Assembly: GCA_027257055.1 (NCBI GenBank)
Contig: JAPVLO010000384.1
Location: forward strand, 434,001 to 498,000
Direction: 5' to 3'
Length of the DNA: 64,000 nt
Source: Cephalopachus bancanus
Lineage: Eukaryota; Chordata; Mammalia; Primates; Tarsiidae
Shown: one piece after another, positions 21,861 to 32,425 of the stretch
How the letters are laid out: the number at the start of each line of letters is the position of its first letter
Position numbering within the stretch: position 1 is the first letter of the stretch
The notes under the pieces: model-generated
What the model was told of the DNA's origin: nothing
Seen by the model: the letters and a program-made list of their open reading frames with translations, nothing else
Databases searched by the model: none
Program-made: the position numbers and the translations under genes

Positions 21861-22037
21861 GGCCACTGCCTTACTCGACTCTGGCGTGGCCACGTGCACT
21901 TGGAGCTATGACTGTCACCATGTTTCCTGGCTTTGGCCCGCTCCCCTACCTTGGGGAGGTGAATCTCCTCTTTTTCTCTCTCTCTCTCTACTTTACTTTC
22001 TAAATAAACTATATTTTCTAACCTAAAAAAAAAAAAA
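21861..22037 (+). mobile_element. Unrecognised ~175-bp retroposon, copy A
   Basis: An A-tailed insertion with a 15-bp duplication: AGAAAACGTAATGCT (21846-21860) and AGAAAATGTAATGCT (22038-22052). It opens GGCCACTGCCTTACTC. A short hairpin (CTCCCCTACCTTGGGGAGG) precedes a CT-repeat, then AATAAACTATATTTTC 15-20 bases before the A tail. No Pol III A/B boxes seen, and no open frame. Two related copies occur in the window. It could be a SINE-like family, the end of an ERV transcript, or a repeatedly copied mRNA 3' end. Confidence 0.75.
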
Positions 22038-22052
22038 AGAAAATGTAATGCT

Positions 22053-22931
22053 TCATTTCTACAACTTCAGCCACAGGTCAAGAGTAAACACAAACACAAT
22101 TCCCACATTAGAGATACCAAAGAGTTGTTCTCTTTCCCACTGAACACAACATTTTTAATTGGTTTCGGTTCAGAATAACCAAACAAAAGATGAGCAAACC
22201 AGATTTCCTGTCATCTCTTACCCAACAGAAAATGAATCTCTATCATCCATTTACAGAGATCACCAAATATAACTTACCATAAAACGAAATCTGCAATCAT
22301 TACTGCCACCAGTAGGGCATACGTTTTTGTCATGTGTAAAATAGAAACAAAGAAATACATAAAATCCACAGAAAGGGAAAAAAAACTGGAGAAACAGAGT
22401 CAGCCAAACTAAAGTTCCACCAGCACTTGGGGATTACTCTGGGATCCATTCAATGACGCCCCTGTGTTTAAGCAACGCATGGGGAGTGCTTTTCCAGAAA
22501 TGCAGTTCATTACCTGGTGTTGCCATCAGGCATCTCAGAGGATGACCACCAAAACTTTTAGAAATCGTTTGTAAAGGTAAAATTATGACTCTCATACAAA
22601 TAAAAAATTAACATCCCCTAAACATTAAACTCATTGATAAATGAGGAAACTAAGAAGATGTTACAAATCAAAGGAGAGTCTAAAGATCAGACATAAATAT
22701 AGACCACTGGGAATGATGCAATTAATTTGTTAATAGATATAAAATGGGCCTCTTGGGGAGAAAGGGAACACATTTGCTTCTCCACCAGACACAATTTATT
22801 TTCATCACTTTCAGTTTTCTCCAACGTGTCAGTGTATAAAATAGCTCCATTAAGACCATGAAAGTTATAGACCACTACAGTATCAGGTAACCTGGAAGTG
22901 TTCACTGAAAAATACTTAGTACTCCATTGAA
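22053..22931. other. Unique DNA, no gene seen
   Basis: About 880 bases, mostly AT-rich. A 72-codon minus-strand frame at 22687-22905 has no recognised domain. Confidence 0.45.
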
Positions 22932-23204
22932 AAGCTCACAACTGTAATCCCAGCACATTGGGAGACTGGGGCAAGAGGTTTACCTGAGTCCAGGGTTCAA
23001 GACCAGCATGGGCAACTTGGCAAGAGCTCGTCTCTACAATAACTCAAAAAATGAGCTAGGCATGGTGGCACAGCTGTAGTTCCAGCTACTTGGAAGACTG
23101 AGGTAGAAGGATCACCTGAGCCCAGCAGGTCAAGGCTATAATGGCTGTGATCATGCCACTGCACTCCAGCCTGAACAACACTGAGACTCCGACTAAAAAA
23201 AAAG
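22932..23204 (+). mobile_element. Alu SINE, lemur-type, 5'-truncated
   Basis: Starts near CTCACAACTGTAATCCC. Linker CTACAATAACTC. Ends ACTCCGACT plus A tail. Confidence 0.9.
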
Positions 23205-23287
23205 GGTGCCCAGTACTTGTTTTTCTTTTTCTCTCTTTTTTTCCCATTTCAAAATCTTTCATAATTTTTCCTGAAAACACAATTAAA

Positions 23288-23530
23288 TACTATTCAGACA
23301 TAAACAAGAGTAAGATGAGAGCGAGATAATGGGTACACAGGGACATACACAGTGGAATAATAAACCCTGGATAATATGAAGGTGGGGAGTTGGAGGGGAC
23401 AGGGTTGAAAAATTACCTATTGGGTACCGTGTTCACTATTGGGGTTAGGGTTCACTAAGCACTCAGGCTTCACCACTGCACAATACATACACGAAAGAAA
23501 TCTGAACTTGTACCCTTTAAATATATTTGT
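23288..23530 (+). mobile_element. L1 LINE 3' end, older lineage
   Basis: ATACTATTCAGACATAAAC leads into an L1MA/MB-like 3' UTR: GAAAAATTACCTATTGGGTA, CAGGCTTCACCACTG, TGAACTTGTACCC. Confidence 0.8.
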
Positions 23531-23762
23531 TTGACTTTATTAAAAAAATGAGAAACATTTTCATGTGAGAATTATTAAGTGAAAAGATGAGCAGCAAAGA
23601 TGATCCCATAAATAAAAGGAGGTGTGGGGATAGAGAATATATAAAGTGTGGTGTACACGTGAATGAAACATCTCTGGAAATATTTCTAAAATACTCTCAC
23701 TGTTTTTTTCCTTTAGCAAGAGTATCAGAGTGACAGGCATCTGTGATGGAGAGAAAAGTTTA

Positions 23763-23764
23763 TG

Positions 23765-23795
<31 letters not shown>

Positions 23796-23811
23796 TGTGT
23801 GTGTGTGTGTA
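23763..23811. repeat. (TG)n microsatellite
   Basis: TG repeat with one GG interruption near 23788. Confidence 0.97.
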
Positions 23812-24747
23812 TAAAACCTACTATCCTTGGAATTTTGAACTCGAGATTATATATAAAACTTGAGAATATACTATAAATATACAATACATTTATTGTGTAG
23901 TAAGCAAAATTTTTTACAAAGAAAAAATGGCCTAGAACCTGGATATCTGCATTTCCAAGTAATCATGAAAATCTCCCTCTTCATTTTAGAGTCTTTTTTT
24001 TAACCTACTTCCTAGTCCTTTATATTTGTTTTCAGATACATAAGTTTGATGTGTATAAGTAATCATATTATGCAAACCCCATTTTCATTCAAACTTCATA
24101 GCAAAACTTTGAGATACATAGGCAAATTCTTAATAATACCTTGATGAAAGTGGTAAATTTTATGTTACGTATATTTCACAATTCAAAAAATAATGATAAT
24201 ACCTTGAATTTTCCAGGAACCAAGTTAATTCTTTTCCTTGGAATCTGTCTGGGCTCAGTCTCTGTTTCCTTCTCGTGTTTGGACATGTGAGGAATACTGG
24301 GAGAGATAGAACCCAGGGGGAATGAGAAGAGGTAAGCTGATACAGGGGAATTTTCCCAAATCAGGGCTGAGCACACTGCAGTCGAATAATACATCTGTGT
24401 TGGATGAATTAATGACTCTGTTCTCCTAACAGTCATTCAGCACTGCTTTCGCATTTGAAATGCTTGGTCCATCATCCAAGCACTTGTCCTGGTTCTCTGA
24501 TTCGTTGTTCAGAGATCAGGCTGTCACACGCTCTGAGAGGCAAACCCTCCTGGAATCCATCTGGAGGAAGAAGTATTCAGTTGAGGGCTCATCTAGAAGA
24601 CTGGCTGATTCCTGTCTCCTGCAAAGATTGGGAAACATCGTTTGAGTCTCTAGGAATTCATTCACAAGGGCTGTGTGCTCTCATGGTGACAGCCTTTGCT
24701 TCCAATCGGGCCGCAACTGCCATTTAACCTAAAACAAAAAGGAAGAC
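23812..24747. other. Unique DNA, no gene seen
   Basis: About 930 bases. Plus-strand frame 24455-24727 and minus-strand frame 24176-24436 show no domain. Confidence 0.45.
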
Positions 24748-24749
24748 TA

Positions 24750-25039
24750 GGCCGAGCGTAGTGGCTCACGCCTGGGTAATCCAAGCACTTTGGGAGGCCG
24801 ACTGAGCCCATCAGTTCAAGACCAGCCTGGGCAACTTGGTGAGACCTCATCTCTACAACAAATCAAAAAATTAGCTGGGCGTGGTAGCGCATGCCTGTAG
24901 TTCCAGCTACTTGGAAGGCTGAGGCAGAAGGATCGCCTGAGTCCAGCAGGTCGAGGCTGAGGTAGCCAGGAGCGTGCCACTGCGCTCCAGCCTGGGCAAC
25001 AGAGTGAGACTCCAACTCAAAAAAAAAAAAAAAAAAAAG
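24750..25039 (+). mobile_element. Alu SINE, lemur-type, with short TSD
   Basis: Flanked by GAAGACTA on both sides. Left-arm deletion joins GGAGGCCGACTGAGCCC. Ends ACTCCAACTC. Confidence 0.92.
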
Positions 25040-25274
25040 AAGACTAGGGAACATTTCCTCTCCATAGTGATTTCACAAAGAACACAGTTAAGTACTGAGA
25101 AATTATTTAAACAAAGAGTAAAATGCTTAAAATTCACAAAGAAATCCCACAAGATTTCTCAAATGCACTAATATATTCAATAGTAAAACACTGACACCAA
25201 GTGGTTAAAAAAAAAAACATATATGCCCTTTGACTGAAAACGACTTCAGATGGTATTGGTTGTTTTGGTTTGTT

Positions 25275-25604
25275 TCTTTTTGTTTATGTTTTTAAGTTGG
25301 AGTCTCCCTCTGTCACCCAGGCTGGAGTGCACTGGCACATCACAACCACCCCAGCCTTGACCTGCTGGGCTCCGGCAATCCTTTTTGCCTCAGCATTCCA
25401 AGTAATTGGAACTACAGGTACACGCCACCATGCCTAGTTTATTTTTTTATTTATTGTAGAGATGAGGTCTTACCCATCTCTACATCTCTACATCTCGTCA
25501 TCTCTACCTCTCTACATCTCATCTCGAACCCCTGGACTCAGGCAATCCTCTCTCCTTGGACTCCCAAAGTGCTGGGATTACAGACTTGAACCACCGCACC
25601 CAGC
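25275..25604 (-). mobile_element. Alu SINE, lemur-type, with internal array
   Basis: Antisense dimer whose left arm is disrupted at 25475-25525 by several CATCTCTAC-type units in place of the usual CCAAGTTGCCCAGG segment. Confidence 0.9.
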
Positions 25605-25849
25605 TTGACCATTTTTCTTAACGCGTTCTTCATCAATGCAGACCTTTAGCCTGTTAGTAATCTGTGGCCCCAGATCATGTGATCGATCCAGGGTTGGGCC
25701 TCTGTCTCAGGACGGGCCCATCAAGTCCTTCTTTCTAGGAATTTGATTTGAAGTTTTCATACAGTCTGAGATGTTCACTTGAACCGAGGAAGTAAACCAA
25801 TGTGCTATGAGGTGGCCATGTGCACAGAGAAATGGAAAAGGCTTGCCTC

Positions 25850-26000
25850 CAGCTGGGCGCGGTGGCTCACGCCTGTTATATCAGCACTTTGGGAGGCACA
25901 GACGAGAGGATTGCTGAGCCCAGGGGTCCGAGACCAGTCTGGGTAACTTGGCAAGACCTCATCTCTACAATAAATAAAAAAATAAACCCAACACAGTGGA
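25850..26000 (+). mobile_element. Alu left arm with variant linker
   Basis: Left arm only. After CTCTACAATAAATAAAAA it reads AAATAAACCCAACACAGTGG instead of AATTAGCCGGGCGTGG, then leaves Alu sequence. The same variant linker occurs at 51550-51585. Confidence 0.8.
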
Positions 26001-26003
26001 CAC

Positions 26004-27070
26004 AAAACAGAAACACAGAGACAGGGGGAGGTGAGAGAGAGGTTATGTGTCTGCAGAGAGATATGGGATCTTCTTCCCAGGAGAGAGCTGTCTGGAGCCT
26101 TAATGATTTTCCAATACGCAGCTCAAGACCTGAGCATGTCCTAGACTGCATCGTTGCCTTGAGTTTTAAGAAATGCCCCTGTATCCTTATGATAAATGTC
26201 ACCTACTTGCGAAAATTTCCATGAAAACAATCGGGGCTTAGACATCGGATAAGCTCAAACATTAACTTCCCACCTAACATTTATACTGAATAATTAAAAT
26301 GTTGTTCTTTTAAATATTGGGTACCACTGTTATACAATTCAATTTTGCACTATAGATAATATGCTGGGTTTTTTTGTTTTTTGTTTTCACCAATAAAGTA
26401 GTCATTTGTTCACAGGATGTAAAAGGCTGTCAATCTTGATTCTTTGAATAAGAGGAAATAGATTTCTCTATAGAGGAAAAAGTTATATTTGAATTTTAAA
26501 TTCTACAAATATTGGAGTAGACTTTTGTCTAATAAATTAGATTAACAATAGGCATGCAATTGAAACTTACATCTCACAAACACGATATATATTAAAATGA
26601 AACTATGACAGAAAATTTAAAACTCAACTAGTGTAGAGTAGAGATCAAGTAAGACTATTCAGTCTGGGTTAAGCTGGCCTTCCACAGTTGAGCTGATGCA
26701 TGCGTGCACCATAACCATTGTATTTAAGGAAAAAAATGGAAATCAAATTTGGAAGCAATCTTTAAAATATGCAGAAATTTTAAAGAAATAATTTAGTGCC
26801 TCAATACTGAAAGAAATTTTGTTTGCCCATTTTCCCACTCAAATATAGTTTTTACATTGATCATTTTGAAGATGCAAGTTTTTGCCTTTCTTTTTCCCTT
26901 AGTAATTTGTGAACATTTTCCTCATTATTCAACAACCTCTAAAAATATCATTTTTGATGATTCAGATAGGAGGGTAGGAGAGAGAGTGAGGTTGTCCATT
27001 TAATCTGAGCCCTGCCCAGCCACTCCAAATGCCCTGTTTTTAAAATGCTCTCATGTTATGTAAAAGCATT
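26004..27070. other. AT-rich unique DNA
   Basis: About 1.07 kb without a recognised repeat or gene. Confidence 0.45.
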
Positions 27071-27660
27071 TAGAGGCTCAGAGCAGTGACTCATGCATGT
27101 AACCCCAAGGCAGGAGCATTGCTTGAGCCCTGGAGTTTAAGACTAGACTGGGCAACAGAGTGAGGCTCCATCTTTAAAAAATAAAAAGAGGCCAGGTGTG
27201 GTGGCTCACGCCTATAATCCCAGCACTTTGGGAGGACGAGGTGAGAGAATTGCCCAAGACTACCAATTTGAGACCAGCCTGGGCAACCTGGCAAGACCTC
27301 GTCTCTACAGTAAATCCAAAAATTAGCTGGGCAATATGGCGCTTGCCTGTAGTTCCTGCTACTTGGAAGACTGAGGCTGAAGGATCACCTAAGCCCAGCA
27401 GGTCAAGGATGTGGTGGCTAGGAGCATGCCACTGCACTCCAGCCTGGGCGACAGGGTGAGAACTCCAACTCAAATAAATAAATAATAAAAATAAAAAAGT
27501 AAGGAGTGATGGTGTGCACCTGTAGTCCTAGCTTCTCGGGAGGCTGAGGAGGGAGGATCACTTAGACTCACGAGTTTGAGGCTGCAATGAACTATGATTG
27601 TGTCACTGCATGCCAACCTGGGCAACAGAGCAAGACCTTACCTCTACCAAAAAAAAAAAA
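27071..27660 (+). mobile_element. Old AluJ-like SINE split at its linker
   Basis: Left arm 27071-27188 and right arm 27500-27660, J-like, separated by a younger Alu that inserted in the A-rich linker (ATAAAAA on both sides). Confidence 0.82.
27189..27499 (+). mobile_element. Alu SINE, lemur-type, nested
   Basis: Complete dimer from AGGCCAGGTGTGGTGG to ACTCCAACTC with an AAAT-rich tail, inside the older Alu. Confidence 0.93.
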
Positions 27661-28765
27661 GGTTTTAAATCTTTTAGAGACATATGGAACAACACAGAGC
27701 CACGTTTCCGTGAGGGGTCTGCAGACAACATAGGAGTAGGAAGCAGGTGATCACATCAGACCGTTGTTCTATTCTAAGCTTGAGTAACTTCTGAGTTCCT
27801 CAACGTGGGGCCATGCTTTATTTATGGTTGTGACCCCCCCAAAAAAGCATCCACCCTAAAGTATACATAATCGGTAAAAGTCTCTCAAACCCTTTAGATC
27901 CAGATGTAATCAGCTAGAACAGCCATTCCACATTCTTTGAAATTCCTGACTTTTCTCAATCTTTTTGCATATCTACTAGGGAAAGTTTTATTTACACTGT
28001 CGCCTTTGCTTTTGAAGTTTGTTTCTGGCTAATCTGTTTCTGTTTTGCACCAAGAAGACCCAGGCACAAAACCCAAAGCTTGCTCTTTTCCTCAATTCAA
28101 GACACAAACATGCACACACACACTCACACACAGTCTACGGAGAGAGAGAAAGAGAATTTGCTCATTAAATGTTTCATGATTCCAGTATTCCAGTAGCATT
28201 TACTGAGGACTGAGAGGAGGTGTGTCTCAGAAAGGATTTTCATACAAGTTCAAGTAGCACAGTGGATGTTGCTGTCTTAAAATGCCTCCAAAGATTGCAC
28301 TGTAATTTTTCAGCAATTGTTTCGCTTCTTTGGCCTCAAGCCACTCCCTGCATCCTATTTTTTATTTCTCCCCTTCCAAATTACTCAGAGTTCCAGATTG
28401 CTCCCCTCTGTTGTGAAGCACCAGAAAACATAAGATGAGCTGAGCAGAACAATAGCTATTCACTGTAACAGGACCCAGACTTCCGGTTTACAAAGCAAAT
28501 ACACAGTAGGCAATTAATTCCCTCTTCTCCTCCCAGGAAACCACCACTTAAAAATCACCAATAGAACGAGGAAAAAGTGCACAATTTATCTTAGACAAGA
28601 CTAGAGACAGCGGATATCCAAGTCACAATCTAGGAGGAAGAGAGTCCAGAACCTGGGAAGAAAAAATGAAGTTGACAGGAAACAGAAAGAAGATGTCTCT
28701 TGCTGCAGATCTCAGAAGGAACCAGCCGTGTCCACTCCTCACAGGTGACGAACACTGCACTGGTT
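27661..28765. other. Unique DNA, no gene seen
   Basis: About 1.1 kb. A 72-codon frame at 28220-28438 has no domain. Confidence 0.45.
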
Positions 28766-29028
28766 AGGACTCTCTAGAGAAACAGAACCAGAAGAGGTTC
28801 TGTTTAAGACATATTTTTGTTCTGTTTTATATATTTTAATTTTATATATTTATAAAACACACATTAAAATATACTATATGATATGTGTCTGCATAATAAT
28901 ATATTTATATACTATATATTTTAACATAGTTTCTATAACCTATTGATTCTGTTTACATATTTTTAATACACATACATACAAGGGGGGACCCAAAAATGGA
29001 ATTTATTTATAAAAATAAATAATTTATT

Positions 29029-29319
29029 CTTTTTTTTTTAACTGGAGTCTCACGCTGTCACCCAGGCTGGAGTGCAGTGACACACTCACGGCCACTGCAG
29101 CCTTGACCGGCTGGGTTCAGGTGATACTTCTCCTTCAGCCTTCCAAGTAGCTAGAACAACGGGTGCACACCACCATGCCCAACTAATTTTCTGATTTATG
29201 GAGAGATGTGGTCTCATCATGTTGCCCAGGCTGGTCTTGAACCTCTGGGCTCAGGCAATCCTCTTGCCTCAGCCTCCCAAAGTGCTGGGATTAAAGGCGA
29301 GAGCCACTGCACCCAGCTG
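29029..29319 (-). mobile_element. Alu SINE, lemur-type, inside the mariner
   Basis: T tail and ACTGGAGTCTCACGCTG. The flanks share ATTTATTCTT. Ends CACTGCACCCAGC. Confidence 0.92.
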
Positions 29320-29457
29320 TGTATTTATTCTTACATATTTAAACTTCAGTCACCTTCGAAATACTCTCTGTTTGATGCAATATATCTATTAAGAGTTTTT
29401 TCCACTGCTCAAGACAGTTTTTGAACTTGTCAATTTTGATACCTTTTAGCGTTTTTG

Positions 29458-29646
29458 CTAAGGTATTTTGTTTTGCCTTTTACACATCTGCAAGACGTTT
29501 CCCTTTGAGGACTTTTTAAATCGGGACACACAAAAAAAGTCACTCAGGGTGAGTTCAGGTGAATAAGGAGGGTGGGGCACGGGGGTCAAACTGTTTTGGG
29601 TCAAAAACTGCTGAATACTCAGTGCAGTGTGTGCAGGTGCGCTCAT
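29458..29646 (-). pseudogene. Mariner transposase C-terminal fragment, inactive
   Basis: The 62-residue frame reads APAHTALSIQQFL, then PHPPYSPEL and SDFF, the block around the last catalytic Asp of DD34D transposases. Counting 35 residues back from the Asp in SDFF reaches the site of the second Asp, which is Met here. A second block in another frame nearer 29400 (FKNCLEQWKK) continues the protein after a frameshift. No ATG-led full gene. Confidence 0.8.
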
Positions 29647-29840
29647 AAATCACCCATCATGAAATGGGCAAACATGTTGAAAGAATCCCCATAAAAAAAA
29701 TTCACTGAAGCCAAATGCAGCCTCTCACAACAACGCTAGCTGGACCACTGATGCTGATGGGTTCCTAGAACATTTACCTAGTTGGGGAAGCCTGTATACA
29801 AGAGGCTTGCCCTCCCAGAGATAATTCTGGGTTTCTTTGG

Positions 29841-29845
<5 letters not shown>

Positions 29846-29896
<51 letters not shown>
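29846..29896. repeat. (CA)25 microsatellite
   Basis: Uninterrupted CA repeats within the old MER-type repeat. Confidence 0.97.
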
Positions 29897-29897
<1 letters not shown>

Positions 29898-30136
29898 GAG
29901 GCTTATGGAATTGGCTCACATGAATATGGAGACAGGTAAGTCCCAACACTTGCAGGGTGAATCAGCAAGCCGGAGATCCAGGAGGGCTGACAGTGTCATT
30001 CCAGTCTGAGTCCAAAAACCTGAGAACTAGGAGAGCTGACGGACGGCAGTTTCCATCCAGAGGCTGGCAGGCTCAAGACCTAGGAAGAACTGATGTTTCC
30101 ATTCAAGTCAAAAGATAGTCAGAGGAAGAATTCTCA

Positions 30137-30222
30137 CGCCTGTAGTTCCAGCTACTTGGAAGGTCAAGGCTGTGGTGGCCATGAGTGTGCCAGTGCTCTC
30201 CAACCTGGGCGACAGATTGATA
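30137..30222 (+). mobile_element. Alu right-arm fragment
   Basis: CCTGTAGTTCCAGCTACTTG to CCTGGGCGACAGATTGA, with an internal deletion after TTGGAAGG. Confidence 0.85.
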
Positions 30223-30229
30223 CCTCTAA

Positions 30230-30372
30230 GGAAGGCAGTTTAACAGTCTGTATCGCAAGTGTAAATGTACTCCCCCTCTGACTCAGCAATTTCAATTTGG
30301 AATTTATCCAGATATACTTATTTACTTGCAAAATGATGGATGGTCCAGGTAAATCAAAGAAATGTCATTAGT
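30230..30372 (+). mobile_element. Possible ancient L1M ORF2 fragment
   Basis: CTGACTCAGCAATTTCAATT followed by GGAATTTATCCAGATATAC resembles the late ORF2 region of old L1s. Short and diverged. Confidence 0.4.
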
Positions 30373-30448
30373 AAGCTAGGTGTGATGGCTCATGCCAGTA
30401 ATCCCAGCACTTTGGGAGACCAAGGTGAGAGGATTATCTGAGCTCAGA
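30373..30448 (+). mobile_element. Alu left-arm fragment
   Basis: GCTAGGTGTGATGGCTC to GAGGATTATCTGAGCTC. It ends directly on the T tail of an antisense Alu. Confidence 0.88.
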
Positions 30449-30757
30449 GTTTTGTTTTATTTTGTTTTGTTTTTTGAGTCGGAGTCTCAATCTGTGGCCT
30501 AGGCTAGAGAGCAGTGGCACACTCATGGCCACCTCAGCCTCAACCTGCTGGGCTCAGGTGATCCTTCCGCCTCAGTCTTCCAAGTAGCTGGAACTACAGG
30601 TGTGCGCCACCACACCCAACTGATTGTTTTATTTATCGTAGAGATGAGGTCTTCCCAAGTTACTCAGGCTGGTCTCACACCTGTGGGCTCAGGCAGTCCT
30701 CTCACCTCAGCCTCCCAAGGTACTAGGATTACAGGCATGAGCCACCATGCCCAGCTG
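30449..30757 (-). mobile_element. Alu SINE, lemur-type
   Basis: Complete antisense dimer with a TTTTG-rich tail. Linker TTTATCGTAGAGATGAGG. Forms a zero-spacer inverted pair with the fragment before it. Confidence 0.93.
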
Positions 30758-30969
30758 AAAATGGCTTCTTAATCTGTTTGCTGGATTAGGTGTATAATTT
30801 CTCTAGATGAACACTCAGGAAACTAATGGCAATAGTTGTCCTGAGAAGGAAACTTGGGAACTGCAGCATGGTAGTAGAAGAGATGTTGTTTTCATTTCCA
30901 ATTCTTAACCATAGAAACATATAATAAATCGCCACAAAAGTATCATTAAAGATTTAAAATAATTTTTAA

Positions 30970-31118
30970 GCTGGGCACAGTGGCTCACCCCTATAATCCC
31001 AGCACTTTGGGAGGCCGATGTGAGAGGATTGCCTGAGCCTGCAGGTTCGAGACCAGCCTGGGCAACTTGGCGAGACCTCGTCTCTACAATAAATAAAATA
31101 AAGTAAAATAAAATAAAA
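30970..31118 (+). mobile_element. Free left-arm Alu monomer with 16-bp TSD
   Basis: Only the left arm, lemur-type, ending CTCTACAATAAATAAAATAA and an A-rich tail. Perfect TTAAAATAATTTTTAA at 30954-30969 and 31119-31134 shows that it inserted as a monomer. The linker AATAAA is at its 3' end. Confidence 0.95.
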
Positions 31119-31823
31119 TTAAAATAATTTTTAAATACAAAAAAGTAGAATCTGTATTCTTTAGAAGGCGAATTTGTTTATAAATAAACGCTAGCTGCCC
31201 AAGAAACTACCAGGCAACTCCCTCTACCTGGATCAAAGTCTAAACCCACACAAGGCAGACAGGCAGGTGAGATGTCACATCCTCTTTGTTAGATGCCACT
31301 ATGGTCTTGTTTGGCATCAATCAGTGCTGGTATCTTTTGCGAGCCCTTTCCAACCCATTCCCCATCCTTCCTTGCACCCAGTAGGCAATCTGAAGGGGGA
31401 AAAAGGCAATGAGATGTGGGCACAGATGCTGTATGACCTCCAGTGAGGTCATGTCCCACTTAACCTATTACGTTGAAAACACCATACATTAAAAATGCAC
31501 GTTATGCACCTAACCCACCCAGCATCGGACTTATCCCAGCCTACCTTACATACTCAGAGGACTTCCAAGAGCCTACAGTTGGGCAGTCATCTACCACAAA
31601 GCCTACTGTATAATAATGTTTAATATTTCATGTCATTTACTGACTGCAGGACACTGTAGTACATTACCATTGTCTTGATCCCGTGGGTGACCGTGAGCAG
31701 TTGATGACTCCCAGCATCACCAAAGAGTGAGTACATCGCTAGCTCAGGAAAAGATAAAAACTCAAAACTTCGAGTATGATTTCTACAGGATGCATTTTGC
31801 TTTCACAACATTATAAAATCAAG

Positions 31824-32105
31824 GGCCGGGTGTGGTGGCTCAAGTCCGTCATCCCAGCACTTTGGGAGGCCGAGGCGAGAGGATTGCTTGAGTCCAGGGA
31901 TTCATGATCTGGCCTGGCAACTTGGTGAGGCCTCATCTCTACAATAAATCAAAAAATTAGCCAGGCATAGTTCCAGTTACTTGGAAGGCTGAGGCGGAAG
32001 GATTGCCTGAGTCCACCAGGTCGAGGCTACGGTGGCTGGGAGCATGCCACTGCCCTCCAGCCTGGGCAACAGAGCAAGACTCCAACTCAAAAAATAAAAT
32101 AAAAT
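31824..32105 (+). mobile_element. Alu SINE, lemur-type, with right-arm deletion
   Basis: AATTAGCCAGGCATAGTTCC shows loss of about 20 bases at the right-arm start. Ends ACTCCAACTC. Confidence 0.91.
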
Positions 32106-32112
32106 GATAAAT

Positions 32113-32126
32113 CCCTAACCCTAACC
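32113..32126. repeat. Short telomere-like repeat (CCCTAA)2CC
   Basis: CCCTAACCCTAACC lies between the Alu tail and the rest of the MITE. Only 14 bases, so chance cannot be excluded. Confidence 0.45.
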
Positions 32127-32425
32127 AAGAAAAAATAAAAAACTCTTAAGTCATACCATTGTAAGTCAGGGACCCTCTGCATTTACTTTTCTAGGTTCTA
32201 CATTCCAGAATCATCCCAAGAAGGGGTGCCTTTGTCTCCATGGGTCCCAGCTCTCAGGGGCACCCTTTGGACAGTCTGCTGTGCCCACATCCCGGTTCTA
32301 ACTCTCTCACTCGCACTCCGCCCCATTCAGCAGTAGGGGTGGTGGGGGCCCCCTTATTACCAGAAGCAGACGACTGCTCTGTTCTTTGCAGGTTCCTCAT
32401 ACCCTGGCCACACCTTTTGTAAATA

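Larger units (their letters stand above)
28979..29760 (-). mobile_element. Mariner-family DNA transposon remnant
   Basis: The 3' terminal repeat lies at 28979 (CAAGGGGGGACCCAAAAATGG) next to a TA (28977-28978). The minus strand then carries a broken transposase C-terminus. An Alu sits in its 3' part at 29029-29319. The 5' half is missing or unrecognisable, so the right limit is approximate. Confidence 0.75.
28766..30135 (+). mobile_element. Old MER-type interspersed repeat, split
   Basis: The left part begins GACTCTCTAGAGAAACAGAA (28769) and the right part resumes after the CA repeat with GGAATTGGCTCACATGA, then units with AGGAGGGCTGACAGTG and similar. I recognise this arrangement as a common old mammalian repeat but not its name. 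A mariner and its Alu sit inside. Confidence 0.55.
31450..32185 (+). mobile_element. Tigger-like MITE split by an Alu
   Basis: 31450-31823 and about 32127-32185. TATGCACCTAACCCACCC, AGCCTACCTTACATACTC, CCTACAGTTGGGCA and CATCACCAAAGAGTGAGTAC follow the order of a Tc/mariner (Tigger-group) MITE. The right terminus is AAGTCAGGGACCCTCTG. The name is uncertain. Confidence 0.65.

Noticed and set aside
23440..23458. GGGGTTAGGGTTCAC, telomere-like
   Set aside because: It is part of the old L1 3' UTR, where a similar block is expected.
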